Assembly (NCBI RefSeq): GCF_000429305.1
Contig: NZ_AUBP01000011.1
Span: forward strand, 62,001-126,000
Length of the DNA stretch: 64,000 bases
DNA from: Desulfovibrio inopinatus DSM 10711
Lineage (GTDB): Bacteria > Desulfobacterota > Desulfovibrionia > Desulfovibrionales > Desulfovibrionaceae
Direction of reading: 5' to 3'
Under the pieces are notes generated by a model, which was not told the origin of the DNA, searched no databases, and saw only the letters and a list, made by a program, of their open reading frames with translations. The first letter of the stretch is position 1; every line of letters begins with the position of its first letter. Shown piece after piece: positions 9,995-18,684 of this stretch. The position numbers and the translations under genes are program-made.

Positions 9995-11497
9995 TTAATA
10001 GTTCATAAACCCAGGAGAAGCCAACACGACGGCGCCTGCTTCTTCTTTGGATGCAGTATCTGCAGCTTTGCGTGTTCTCGTTGTCAACGCTCCACCGAGT
10101 GTTTTTTCCAATGCAGCCGGTGTCAAAGCAGTACGTACTACCTCCTCATCGGCGTCGCGAAAGAGTGGCAGTTTCATTGCACACAAATCAAGACCAAAAT
10201 GAATACGTGCATTGACGGCACCTGGTGTAATCCAGTCTTTCCGCAACAACGGATAGCCATCCGGGTCGGGAGCGAGGAAAAGCGGCATATTGAGGAGTTG
10301 CGCCATACCGACCAAAGGTGCGACCTCCCGAAGAGGAGCCCCCGTTGCTCGAACAGCCGAGACAACAAAATGGAATGGTGTTTTGATTTTGGAAAGCCAA
10401 GCTTTTTCATCAAAAAATTCAGGAGAGGTGAACATAGTGCGTAATACTTCGGCAATGTCCCCTCCTGATTCCGAAAAAACGTGTGCCATCCGGTCGACCA
10501 ATTCTTTTGGCGGAGTGTCATTCACAAACCGTTGTGCCAACGCGAAACAGACATGACGTGCTGTCGCATCGTGACGAACAAGCATGTGTAACACTTCATG
10601 CCCTTCTTCAATGCCTTGAGCCGTCAAAGGCGTTCCGAGAAATATTTTATCTTCGGTATCATGTCTCTCAGAATCGAAAGCAAAGCCGTTATTGTCTTGC
10701 CGGCTCTTCTGTGCCCCAACCGTCCACCCCGTAAATACTCGCGCTACGGTCTGAACATCTTCTTTTTTAAAGACGGAGGGGTCACCCAGCGTATACATAT
10801 GAAGCAGCACCCTCGCGAACGTGTCATCCAATACCGAGAACGGTCCTTTCGCTTTTGGGCTTGCCGGATCAGTATTTTTCCAATTCTCTAGATAGATCAA
10901 CATGGCAGGATGTTTCACCACCGCCATCAGCAAATCTTCAAATCGTCCCAACGCATTGGGGCGAATCGCTTCACTCATGTAGGCACCTGCCCATAATCTG
11001 GTCAGACCATGCGCAGCATCGACATTGAAGTAGTTATACCAGAAATCAATCATGACCTCTTGGAGTTGACGCCGGCTTGTTGTCGCACGCCACATTTTTT
11101 CCAATGAAGCCTCAAGTAAAATAATACTTGCCCGAGCCCGATTTTCCATGAGCTCATCTTTCCCGATGGTCTCTCCCGGTTTCAGCTTTTTCGGACCGTA
11201 CGCCCGAAACAATTCCACGGCATCCAACGACACCGTTTTTAACGATTTAAGGCGTTCTTCAAGGAGAGGAGATTCGTCCAGAGCATCGGGGGCAAGTTGT
11301 TCATCAATATAGGCAGAAATACCCAAAGCAGAAACGCGCTCAACTTCACCCGGTGTCGGGCCGAAGCTGAGACGGTTGATAATATGAATAGTTTTTTTCT
11401 CTTGAGCGATTTCAGCACCCAGGGCCGATACGGCCATGCCCAAACAAATCGCGACAAGAAGGCTTTTCCATGCCCATAACCGCAATCGATTTTGCAT
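9995..11497 (-). CDS. DUF1800 family exported protein
   Basis: DUF1800 protein of about 500 residues. The call rests on the RLSFGPTPGEVERV start region, the FWYNYFNVDAAHG stretch, HPAMLIYLENWKN and RVFTGWTV motifs, all characteristic of the family. I placed the start at the ATG at 11497 because the product then begins with a clean Sec signal peptide (basic stretch, hydrophobic core, cleavage after SALGA). An in-frame TTG at 11593 would overlap the upstream gene by 4 nt and add 32 basic residues, but it has no Shine-Dalgarno. Function unknown; DUF1800 and DUF1501 proteins nearly always occur as neighbours and are thought to act together outside the cytoplasm. Confidence 0.85.
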   Translation of the reverse strand: MQNRLRLWAWKSLLVAICLGMAVSALGAEIAQEKKTIHIINRLSFGPTPGEVERVSALGISAYIDEQLAPDALDESPLLEERLKSLKTVSLDAVELFRAYGPKKLKPGETIGKDELMENRARASIILLEASLEKMWRATTSRRQLQEVMIDFWYNYFNVDAAHGLTRLWAGAYMSEAIRPNALGRFEDLLMAVVKHPAMLIYLENWKNTDPASPKAKGPFSVLDDTFARVLLHMYTLGDPSVFKKEDVQTVARVFTGWTVGAQKSRQDNNGFAFDSERHDTEDKIFLGTPLTAQGIEEGHEVLHMLVRHDATARHVCFALAQRFVNDTPPKELVDRMAHVFSESGGDIAEVLRTMFTSPEFFDEKAWLSKIKTPFHFVVSAVRATGAPLREVAPLVGMAQLLNMPLFLAPDPDGYPLLRKDWITPGAVNARIHFGLDLCAMKLPLFRDADEEVVRTALTPAALEKTLGGALTTRTRKAADTASKEEAGAVVLASPGFMNY

Positions 11498-11589
11498 GGT
11501 TGCCACTTTGAAGTGCACACGGCGAAAAGTCAAACCCAACGGAACTTGACGCACCCTCTTTATGAAAAAGCGCAGTTTGCGGGAAATAC

Positions 11590-12762
11590 TCAAGCAAACA
11601 GTCGAGGACGCAATCGGTACAGACTTTCCGTTAAAACCCCTGCAACCATCATGGCTATGCGAAGCCCAAAAGGCATGACGACATCATGGTCTTCTTCTGA
11701 ACGTTCCAAATGCTCAAAATGAACACGAGGAGCAAAATCCTCACCGGTGAGGCGCTTATGCATAATGCGAGCAGTCTCGTTCCCCGGATTGACGGACAAT
11801 GCATTGGCGACGGCAGTCCGGGCCTTTTCGGGATTCCTGTTCAAATGGCAGGCACGGGCCAACTCTACATGAATCTCATCATTCTCTGGAGCAAGTTCTG
11901 CTGCGTGTTCCAAAGCGGTTACAGCTGCCGTATAGTCTTTGTCTCGAATAAGTCTCCGTCCCAAAGCGAGAAAGGGGTTGAAATCCAGTCCCTCTTTCCC
12001 CATAAGCTCAACAAATTGTTCTTTGAGCAATTGAAAGCGTCGCTGGCGTGCACACGCGAAAGCGGCCTTGGCGGCATACAGCCGGCTCTTTTCAGCATTC
12101 CCTTTGGCTTGCCAGGCTTTCGCCAACCCCAGATACGCTTCGGAAAACAAATCATTGACTTTGACGGCTCGGGCAAACAGGCTGATAGCCTTGTCGTATT
12201 CCGACTTTGCCAGATGAACCATACCGGATTCAAAGTATCGTTTGGCATAGTCCGGTCTGGATGTGACTCGCTCAAAATCTCGAATGGCCGCGTCGGCCCG
12301 TCCTTCAATTCGCGCCTGCTCGGCCAAACGAAGTCGCAAGCGTTCCTCAAAGCCAAATTGATTGATGTGCTGCGCAAGACGCAATTGACGAGCAAACGTC
12401 TCATGAGAGTACGGGCGAAGCAGGTATCCGGAACATCCAGCCACAATGGCCGAGACCACGGAACGCTTTTCGCGTTTCGTCGACACCATAATGACGGCCA
12501 CGTGTTTGAAGCGTGGATGAGTACGCAATTTTTTAAGGAACGCCACTCCACTCATATCATCTAAATGATCATCACACAGGATGAAATCGGCCCCTTCTTT
12601 TTCAAGCATCGAAAAGGCATGCTTCGAATGCGTGGCCACATTCGGCATACGCATCCTCAAAGATTTCAAAAAATCCCGGTCGATTTTAGCGTGACCGACA
12701 TTAGACGAAACAACCAGCGCCTTAATCGGCGAATATGTATTTTGAAAACGATATCGGGCCAT
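11590..12762 (-). CDS. Response regulator receiver-TPR protein
   Basis: 390 residues: a CheY-like receiver at about 10-130, then tetratricopeptide repeats at about 150-345. The receiver keeps the acidic phospho-acceptor region (FILCDDHLDDMSG) and the Ser of the STKRE switch, but the conserved Lys after the fifth strand is Arg (GYLLRPYS), so normal phosphorylation switching is uncertain. There is no DNA-binding output; the TPR part implies protein-protein contacts. It is the first gene of the operon RR-TPR, DUF1800, DUF1501, tamA, tamB, lipoprotein. Confidence 0.8.
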   Translation of the reverse strand: MARYRFQNTYSPIKALVVSSNVGHAKIDRDFLKSLRMRMPNVATHSKHAFSMLEKEGADFILCDDHLDDMSGVAFLKKLRTHPRFKHVAVIMVSTKREKRSVVSAIVAGCSGYLLRPYSHETFARQLRLAQHINQFGFEERLRLRLAEQARIEGRADAAIRDFERVTSRPDYAKRYFESGMVHLAKSEYDKAISLFARAVKVNDLFSEAYLGLAKAWQAKGNAEKSRLYAAKAAFACARQRRFQLLKEQFVELMGKEGLDFNPFLALGRRLIRDKDYTAAVTALEHAAELAPENDEIHVELARACHLNRNPEKARTAVANALSVNPGNETARIMHKRLTGEDFAPRVHFEHLERSEEDHDVVMPFGLRIAMMVAGVLTESLYRLRPRLFA

Positions 12763-12797
12763 AATTCATCTCGTTGTTCCGAAATTCATGAATGGGA

Positions 12798-12840
12798 GCC
12801 GCGGGGCCTTTCTTTGCCGGACGATCCAAGCCCCCGCGGC
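12798..12840. other. GC-rich inverted repeat upstream of the RR-TPR operon
   Basis: Perfect 9-bp arms (gccgcgggg at 12798-12806 and its complement at 12832-12840) separated by 25 nt. Neither strand has a following T-run, so it is not a standard terminator. It lies 36 nt ahead of the RR-TPR start codon, between that gene and the FKBP terminator, so a role in the 5' leader or as a binding site is possible. Confidence 0.35.
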
Positions 12841-12913
12841 GTTCCTCTCCCCACATATCTATCGGGCAACACAGCAAATATCTTTAGGCCCAAAGAACAA
12901 AGAATACATTTCA

Positions 12914-12952
12914 AGAAAAAACGCGGTCAGGAAACATATTCCCGACCGCGTT
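12914..12952 (-). terminator. Rho-independent terminator of the FKBP gene
   Basis: Stem of nine base pairs (aacgcggtc at 12920-12928 with 12944-12952), extended by near-pairing G/C bases, followed on the minus strand by TTTTCTTGA. It lies 39 nt past the stop of the minus-strand FKBP gene. Confidence 0.8.
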
Positions 12953-12990
12953 GAGAGCATAAATAGTTCGTGCCACACTGGGCACATGCA

Positions 12991-13806
12991 CTATTTTTTA
13001 TCTGTCGTAGTAGCCTTTTCCAAGGCCTCGCCAGCTTTGGTCTTGTCTGTCGCTTCAGGCTTGTCGGCTTTGGACGGTAATGCCGGAGCTTTTGCCGGTT
13101 TTACATCCAACAACTCGATTTCGAAAACGAGAGGCTGATTGGGACCAATCTTCGGAGGCGCACCAGCTTCACCATAGGCAAGGCTCGCCGGCAACACCAC
13201 ACGCCACTTGTCCCCCACCTTCATGAGTCCCAACGCTTCTTGCCATCCCTTAATCACTCGATTCAAAGGAAATGTCGCCGGTTTATTTCGGGCGTACGAG
13301 CTATCGAACTCTTCACCATTGGGGAGCGTTCCTTTGTAATTCGTCGTGACGATATCAGTCGGTTGAGGGCTTGCACCATCTCCGGACTGCAAAACTTCGT
13401 ACTGCAGCCCACTCGGCGTGACCGTCACGCCTTCTTTTTTCGCATTCTCATCGAGAAAGGCCTTCCCTTCTTCGAGATTCTTTTTCGCAAGTTCTTCAGC
13501 TTGCTTTTTGGCTTCCTCACGTTTCTTGGCGATAAGCTCGGTCTTGAACTTTTCGATAATGGCCATCATATCTTCGCGGGACAACTGCGGTTCACCTTCT
13601 TTCCCAGCATCGCGCAAGCCTGCAATGAAGATATCGGTATCGACGTCAAATCCGTCGCGTTTCAGACCTTCGGCAATATTATATCCCAAAGCGTAACTGA
13701 TTTTGTCCTTATCGGACTCAAGTTTCACATCCTGAGCCAGAGCCGAAGACACCGCCATAGTCAATAGAAGAAATCCTAAACACAGCGATCGCATCATGCG
13801 GCGCAT
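12991..13806 (-). CDS. FKBP-type peptidyl-prolyl cis-trans isomerase (Mip/FkpA type)
   Basis: 271 residues with a Sec signal peptide (about 1-24, cleaved after SSALA). The FKBP N-terminal dimerisation domain (about 30-125, helical, ending KKNLEEGKAFLDENAKKEGV) and the catalytic FKBP domain (about 130-235) follow. Visible active-site features are GLQYEVL, YKGTLPNGEEFDSSY, the VIKGWQEAL loop, and AYGEAGAPPKIGPNQPLVFE. This is the Mip/FkpA/FklB layout: a periplasmic or surface prolyl isomerase and chaperone. The last 35 residues are a Lys/Ala/Thr-rich tail (KADKPEATDKTKAGEALEKA) not needed for the fold. Single-gene unit with its own terminator. Confidence 0.9.
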   Translation of the reverse strand: MRRMMRSLCLGFLLLTMAVSSALAQDVKLESDKDKISYALGYNIAEGLKRDGFDVDTDIFIAGLRDAGKEGEPQLSREDMMAIIEKFKTELIAKKREEAKKQAEELAKKNLEEGKAFLDENAKKEGVTVTPSGLQYEVLQSGDGASPQPTDIVTTNYKGTLPNGEEFDSSYARNKPATFPLNRVIKGWQEALGLMKVGDKWRVVLPASLAYGEAGAPPKIGPNQPLVFEIELLDVKPAKAPALPSKADKPEATDKTKAGEALEKATTTDKK

Positions 13807-13891
13807 CCTTCAGTTGAAAGTGATAGAGAGTGGATACCAAAATTCCTTGTCCCCTCTGTACGCAAAGGGCCAAGTTGAAGCAAGGTATAGC

Positions 13892-14548
13892 TTATAACTT
13901 TTTTATTCGCGCAATATATGCATAGCCTCGGCCAACGCTTCGAACGTCAACCTCATATCCGGCTTGATCAAGACGATGAACAGCATCAAGTAGCTCCGGT
14001 CGGAAATGCACATGAAACAAGGCAAGCCAAGATCGCAAGAGTCTCCCGAACCACTCCGGGAGGCCGTTTTGATCCCAAAAGTCAACTATGTAAACACTTC
14101 CACCCGGTTTGACATTTCGCAATCCGGCAGCCAGAGCCTGATCCCAAGTAGGAATCATGGATAACGAATAGGAGAAAAACACCGCATCAAACGGATCGGT
14201 TAACGAAAACGTCTCCAGATGGCAGGTGTCTTCAGCCAAACAGGGATTAAGCGCAATCGACTGTTCGATCCCGGCCGAAACGACTTTCTTCTTCGCAGTT
14301 TCCAGCATGCGACATGAGGCGTCGATACCATACAACTGCAAATCCGGTCGAAGTTTTGCCAGTTTGATGAGATTGCGCGCCGTCCCGCAGCCCATCTCGA
14401 GTACCCGCCCATGCTCAGGGATAATCATGGACGTCAACAAGCGATCTCTCCCAAAAAGATAATACTTTCTGGTCAGATCATAGATATGTCGTTGCAGGAC
14501 ATACATCCTGTCCATTTTCGTTTGTTGCCCGCACGTTTGCTCGGTCAT
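13892..14548 (-). CDS. btaB: Betaine-lipid N-methyltransferase BtaB
   Basis: 218-residue class I SAM methyltransferase. The start ATG at 14548 lies 14 nt after the btaA stop with an AGGAG upstream; a longer frame from 14764 runs inside btaA and is rejected. Motif I is VLEMGCGTARNL (about residue 50), and the N-terminal stretch YDLTRKYYLFGRDRLL and the block SLSMIPTWDQAL match what I recall of Rhodobacter-type BtaB. Family role: three successive SAM-dependent methylations of the amino group of diacylglyceryl-homoserine, giving the phosphorus-free betaine lipid DGTS. The adjacent btaA supplies the substrate, so the pair forms a complete bacterial pathway. Confidence 0.85.
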   Translation of the reverse strand: MTEQTCGQQTKMDRMYVLQRHIYDLTRKYYLFGRDRLLTSMIIPEHGRVLEMGCGTARNLIKLAKLRPDLQLYGIDASCRMLETAKKKVVSAGIEQSIALNPCLAEDTCHLETFSLTDPFDAVFFSYSLSMIPTWDQALAAGLRNVKPGGSVYIVDFWDQNGLPEWFGRLLRSWLALFHVHFRPELLDAVHRLDQAGYEVDVRSVGRGYAYIARIKKL

Positions 14549-14562
14549 GGTCGTCCGATCTC

Positions 14563-15795
14563 CTATCGAGGAATACGATAGAGGTGAAACCCGCCATAAA
14601 TAGCAGAACGGTCTTTCGCATGCATGGCGCGCGACAACTCGGGTTCGTAAATAAATGTATCTTTCAGGTCCTGCGGGAATATCGCCTCCAAGGGTGAAAT
14701 TTCCCCGGCTGTACGGAAAATAACGCGAGTTCCAGGTTGACCCGTACGCGCAATTTCCGACCACAGTTCAATCATCGCTTCAGGTTTCATCCAATCCTGG
14801 GAGTCAAGCAGCACGAATCGATTAAGTGAATTGGTCTCTTGTGTTTGGAGGAAGGCTGAAAGCGTGGTCACATGTGTTTCAGCTCGATCGACATTCGCAC
14901 GGAGCAAATCGAAATTTTCTTCTTTCAGATACCGTGGGAGCGCTTGTCTATTTTTCAGGTCATATCGCCGGCTCAATGCTTGCCATGCAAAATAATTATC
15001 CTGAATGGGAAAGTCACACGTGAGCCGATGCACCCGGTACCGAAATTCCTCAATCATATTCGTTTGCTTGAGGTCAGCTTTCATTGCATCCCATTGCTGT
15101 GGAGGAATCCCCAAACTGTACACCATGATCGGTGAGCGACCAAGCGCCTTCACAAGCCAATGATCAAAAAACGGGGCAATATGACGATTAAACAATGCTT
15201 CCTGTTCTTCCAGCGTCTTTGCTTTCAAAATTTCAGCCGGATGCTTTCCGAAAAGGCGTGTCGCCAGATGCAGAAACCGCAGAAACCAACCAAGTTTGGA
15301 ATGGTCGTACAAATTGTCCTGAAAATAGTTGATTCGTGGACCGTTGAGCCCTGAGAAAATCCAGGTATCAAAGTGACTGCGCGTGGTAGCATCAAGATGG
15401 TCCCGGATATATTCGTGGTAGCGACGAACATTTATAGGACTGTCTGCCTTGGCGAAAAACGTGAAGAATGCGTCATGATCGGGCAGACGACGTGCAGCTT
15501 CTATTTTCAGCCGAGCCAAACTCATATGATTGATATTGAGATCCACAGCAAACACGGCTTCGGGCGATGCAAGAAGGTAATTCATGATATTGCATCCGCC
15601 AGACGAAATCGTCAGCATGCGGCTTGAATCATCAACTTCAAGCGCTTCAAGGTCGACATCCGGATCTTCCCATATCTGATTGTACACAAAACCGGAAAAC
15701 CAGAGACTAAAAAGGCGTTCCAACATGCCCTGGCGACTGAGAACGGTATTTTGATGAACGGCCTTTTTGACAAGCGTGGCCGAAGCGTGTGCCAT
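14563..15795 (-). CDS. btaA: Diacylglycerol 3-amino-3-carboxypropyltransferase BtaA (DUF3419)
   Basis: 410 residues of the DUF3419/BtaA family. Family hallmarks visible are FVYNQIWEDPDVD near residue 37, the SAM-site pattern ISSGGCNIMNYLLASP (about 63-78), VDLN, and LDSQDWM towards the C-terminus. BtaA moves the 3-amino-3-carboxypropyl group of SAM to the hydroxyl of diacylglycerol, the first step of DGTS synthesis. Followed after 14 nt by btaB. In other bacteria the pathway replaces phospholipids under phosphate limitation; I see no convincing pho box here. A 9-bp hairpin sits in its leader. Confidence 0.9.
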   Translation of the reverse strand: MAHASATLVKKAVHQNTVLSRQGMLERLFSLWFSGFVYNQIWEDPDVDLEALEVDDSSRMLTISSGGCNIMNYLLASPEAVFAVDLNINHMSLARLKIEAARRLPDHDAFFTFFAKADSPINVRRYHEYIRDHLDATTRSHFDTWIFSGLNGPRINYFQDNLYDHSKLGWFLRFLHLATRLFGKHPAEILKAKTLEEQEALFNRHIAPFFDHWLVKALGRSPIMVYSLGIPPQQWDAMKADLKQTNMIEEFRYRVHRLTCDFPIQDNYFAWQALSRRYDLKNRQALPRYLKEENFDLLRANVDRAETHVTTLSAFLQTQETNSLNRFVLLDSQDWMKPEAMIELWSEIARTGQPGTRVIFRTAGEISPLEAIFPQDLKDTFIYEPELSRAMHAKDRSAIYGGFHLYRIPR

Positions 15796-15835
15796 GAGGT
15801 GTTTTTTCCTTGTATGCTAAAAGGTTTTGAAGAGC

Positions 15836-15856
15836 CCCCTTTGCCGTGCAAAGGGG
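15836..15856 (-). promoter_or_regulatory. Perfect hairpin in the btaA leader
   Basis: Nine-base-pair perfect stem (ccccttTGC-type arm at 15836-15844 with 15848-15856) and a 3-nt loop, about 40 nt upstream of the btaA start codon. No T-run follows on the minus strand. It could be a leader structure affecting btaA expression, or a plus-strand-facing terminator remnant (ATTTTAT follows on plus). Confidence 0.4.
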
Positions 15857-16109
15857 ATTTTATCAGTGTATCATATGATGAGTTACGAATTCATGAAGGC
15901 ATTCAAATATTGGGGGGATATTTAACCACCCAGCCTCGTTCCAAGATTCCACACGAAGAAATAAGACGGTGTGTACATGGAATGTCTGAACAGTTCGTGA
16001 CACACCCTCAAATACGCAGTACCCCTTGATCCGGTCACACATCACTTTTATTCGTTTTTTTCAACACTACTCTCAACGCATAGAATACGAGGATGTCATC
16101 CGTGAGGTA

Positions 16110-18212
16110 TTACGCGCTTTCTTGATCTAAAACAGCAAGTGATACCGGCAAGGTAACAACAAAAATACTTCCCTGAGTTGGTATGGAGGATACGAAAATA
16201 TCCCCCCTGTAATGAGCAATGATTTCTCGGCTAATAGCCAGCCCTAACCCTGCTCCGACAGGTTTACCGTTCAGCGTATCATCGGACACCGCTTGTTGAA
16301 ATCGGTCAAAAACCATTTCAATATCTCGAGGCTCGATGCCAATTCCTGTATCGCTTACTTCAAATCGGTACCCTAAAAGAGGCGAAAACGTCGATTCCAG
16401 GCGAATCACGCCTTTCTCAGTAAATTTTATCGCGTTGCCAAGCAAATTGATCAGTACCTGCTCCAGTCTATCCGAATCAAGCACGAAATCAGGCTGGCCG
16501 TCTTCAATGTCGACCACCAGATGAACGCCTTTCTTCTCTTCAAATTGCATCATGACCGACCGCACGACTCTATTCACGATATCAACCGGTCTGACAGGCA
16601 TATCATTCCACATCATTTTGCCTTCCTCAATACGACTCAAATCAAGAACGTTATTGATGAGACGAGTCAGGCGCAACCCTTCGTGGATAATGATATCAAG
16701 ATTCTCTCGGATACGACCGGTCTTCTTTTGAAGTCGTGAATCGTTCTTGGCCAACGGTTCAAAGGATGTCGCAAAATCTTTGCGCAATAATTTGGAAAAC
16801 CCCAATACCGAGGTCAATGGGGTCCGGAGTTCATGGGAAACCGATGAAAGAAACGCCGTTTTCAATTCATCAAGCTCGCGCAATCGCTGGTTGGCAAATT
16901 CCAATTCATGCGCTTTCCGGCTCAAGTCCTTGGTCCGTTCTTCAACCTTTCGCTCCAAATCGGCTTGGACGGACAACAGTTTATTGGTCATAGCATTAAA
17001 CGACGAAGCCAAGAGACCAATTTCGTCCCGTGTCTCAATTTGAGCTCGAGCGTTGTAATCTCCATTCGCCACCTGCATCGCGACCCCGGTCAACCGGGAG
17101 ATGGGCCAAACAATAATAACAGCCATAATCAACGCAGTAAGCACAGCAACGGCTGCAACAAACACGGCCAACATGAGCGCCTGTTGAGTCTGATTCACAA
17201 CAGGTTTCAAAAAAAAGCTCTGTGGTTGCATGAAAACGACTTGAAACGGTAATAACGAGACTTCCGACACGGCGGCGGCCATGTGTTCTTCGTGGCCTCG
17301 TAATCGAATATCCGTTTCAAAATAGGGTCTGTTTTTGTCCGCTTGCAACAAGCCCGCGGTTAAAGCCGTCGAGAGGTGGATTGACTCCGGTCCAGCTCGT
17401 GACGGAAGAAGTCGCCCCTGACTCCGCAGCTTTTCCGCCATAGCCGGGCTTGGAGGAATGAGCCGGCGATATAAGCATGAGGACAAATCAGACTTTCCTG
17501 CTTCACACAACGCAAGAAGAACGAAATGATCGTCCACAAGCATAGGAAAAGACCCTGGTCCGGCGGCATCAGAGTATGTACGAAGAATACGACTAAAAAC
17601 AGCCGCGTCAAAAATCACGCTGAGTACACCCAGCGCATTCCCTTGCTCGTCAAACACGCTTCCGGCAAAAACAAGTTCGGCCTTCGCCGATTCCTGATCG
17701 ATTTCAAATGATGGTCGAAAGACATTTGGTTCTTCCAATGCTCTGGAAAAAAATGGCTTTTTTCCAACATATCCACCTGGGCGAGCACGTCCGGACCCGG
17801 CAATAATACCACCTTGCGGCGATGCTATCTCAATGGAAATGAGCAAATCGCGGTATTCCCAATTAAAAGCACGAACCATGTCAATGAATCGATTGATATC
17901 AATGACGGAATGTTGATCCAAATCCGATGTTTGCAAGACGTCTGCAATGGCTGGCAACCGAGCTTCTGCAGTGAGTAAACTCACATTTTTTTCAAGAAAC
18001 GCATCAAGGCTGACCGAAGCTCTGCTGGCTGCAGCGTAGAGGGAATTATAGGCTGCCTCTGTCAATACCTTCTTCATATTGTGGTCATATGAACTGAGCA
18101 AAAAGACGAGCGGGGCCAACGACGTCAATAAGACGAACGTAAGCAGCTTACTCCGCAGTCCAAAAGTAAACGCCCGCTGCCGTTGCAAGCTGGCATCAGG
18201 AGGTTTTACCAC
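16110..18212 (-). CDS. Membrane sensor histidine kinase (Cache-HAMP-HisKA-HATPase)
   Basis: 700 residues. GTG start at 18212 with GAGGAG 6 nt upstream. Membrane segments at about 22-42 and 345-368 bracket a roughly 300-residue extracytoplasmic Cache-like sensor domain. HAMP (about 368-420) and a coiled region lead to HisKA with the phospho-acceptor motif SSVSHELRTPLTSVLGFSKL (His about 461). The HATPase domain shows the N box (LLGNAIKFTEKG), G1 (DTGIGI), F box and G2 (GAGLGLAI). No receiver domain and no adjacent response regulator, so its partner lies elsewhere. Ligand unknown. Confidence 0.9.
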   Translation of the reverse strand: MVKPPDASLQRQRAFTFGLRSKLLTFVLLTSLAPLVFLLSSYDHNMKKVLTEAAYNSLYAAASRASVSLDAFLEKNVSLLTAEARLPAIADVLQTSDLDQHSVIDINRFIDMVRAFNWEYRDLLISIEIASPQGGIIAGSGRARPGGYVGKKPFFSRALEEPNVFRPSFEIDQESAKAELVFAGSVFDEQGNALGVLSVIFDAAVFSRILRTYSDAAGPGSFPMLVDDHFVLLALCEAGKSDLSSCLYRRLIPPSPAMAEKLRSQGRLLPSRAGPESIHLSTALTAGLLQADKNRPYFETDIRLRGHEEHMAAAVSEVSLLPFQVVFMQPQSFFLKPVVNQTQQALMLAVFVAAVAVLTALIMAVIIVWPISRLTGVAMQVANGDYNARAQIETRDEIGLLASSFNAMTNKLLSVQADLERKVEERTKDLSRKAHELEFANQRLRELDELKTAFLSSVSHELRTPLTSVLGFSKLLRKDFATSFEPLAKNDSRLQKKTGRIRENLDIIIHEGLRLTRLINNVLDLSRIEEGKMMWNDMPVRPVDIVNRVVRSVMMQFEEKKGVHLVVDIEDGQPDFVLDSDRLEQVLINLLGNAIKFTEKGVIRLESTFSPLLGYRFEVSDTGIGIEPRDIEMVFDRFQQAVSDDTLNGKPVGAGLGLAISREIIAHYRGDIFVSSIPTQGSIFVVTLPVSLAVLDQESA

Positions 18213-18298
18213 ACAGAACTCCTCGAGTCGTTGGCGACTGAAAAAACGAAACCTTCAGCCGGGGAGAGGCGTGGCCACATGTCAATGAGAGTTGCACC

Positions 18299-18466
18299 TC
18301 AATACTGAACAAACAGCAATGCGTAAAGGACATAAATCCACCCTAAGACACCGTGGATAATAGCCCAAAAGATCGATTTGTTGATAGAAAAAGAAACAGC
18401 CATAGCGAGAGCTGAGCCAAAGCCGACACCATATTTAATAATAGTAGGACGGTAATACGTAACCAT
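18299..18466 (-). CDS. Small conserved-looking membrane protein
   Basis: 55 residues starting at the ATG at 18466 (GAGGAAGAG upstream); a TTG 21 nt earlier is a less likely start. Two hydrophobic helices are predicted (about residues 14-28 and 33-53) with a short NKSIF turn between them. I do not recognise a family beyond small two-helix membrane proteins. It lies 86 nt upstream of the histidine kinase on the same strand. Confidence 0.55.
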   Translation of the reverse strand: MVTYYRPTIIKYGVGFGSALAMAVSFSINKSIFWAIIHGVLGWIYVLYALLFVQY

Positions 18467-18684
18467 AAATGTCTCTTCCTCAAACAAGGTTTATCACATT
18501 TGGATGACAATGCCGTATTTGGTATTGTAGCATATGGCGATATACTCCAAAAGAGTAAACATCCTATTTGATATGAAAATATCGTGTATAAGTCGATCAG
18601 GACTTTAAAAAAAGTTCAAAATCATTCATACTCGATATACTTGTGCTATTTCAGGTCCTGTACCGTTTATAAGGAGAACAGACC

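Noticed and set aside
10166-10181. Sequence resembling a sigma-54 promoter (TGGCA and TTGCA at correct spacing)
   Set aside because: Inside and antisense to the DUF1800 coding sequence with no plus-strand gene downstream; expected by chance.
12798-12840. Terminator between the FKBP and RR-TPR genes
   Set aside because: No T-run on either strand and a 25-nt loop; kept only as an inverted repeat.
15860-15900. Possible pho box upstream of btaA (two TCAT words)
   Set aside because: The words are 15 nt apart, not 11, and the flanks do not fit the consensus.
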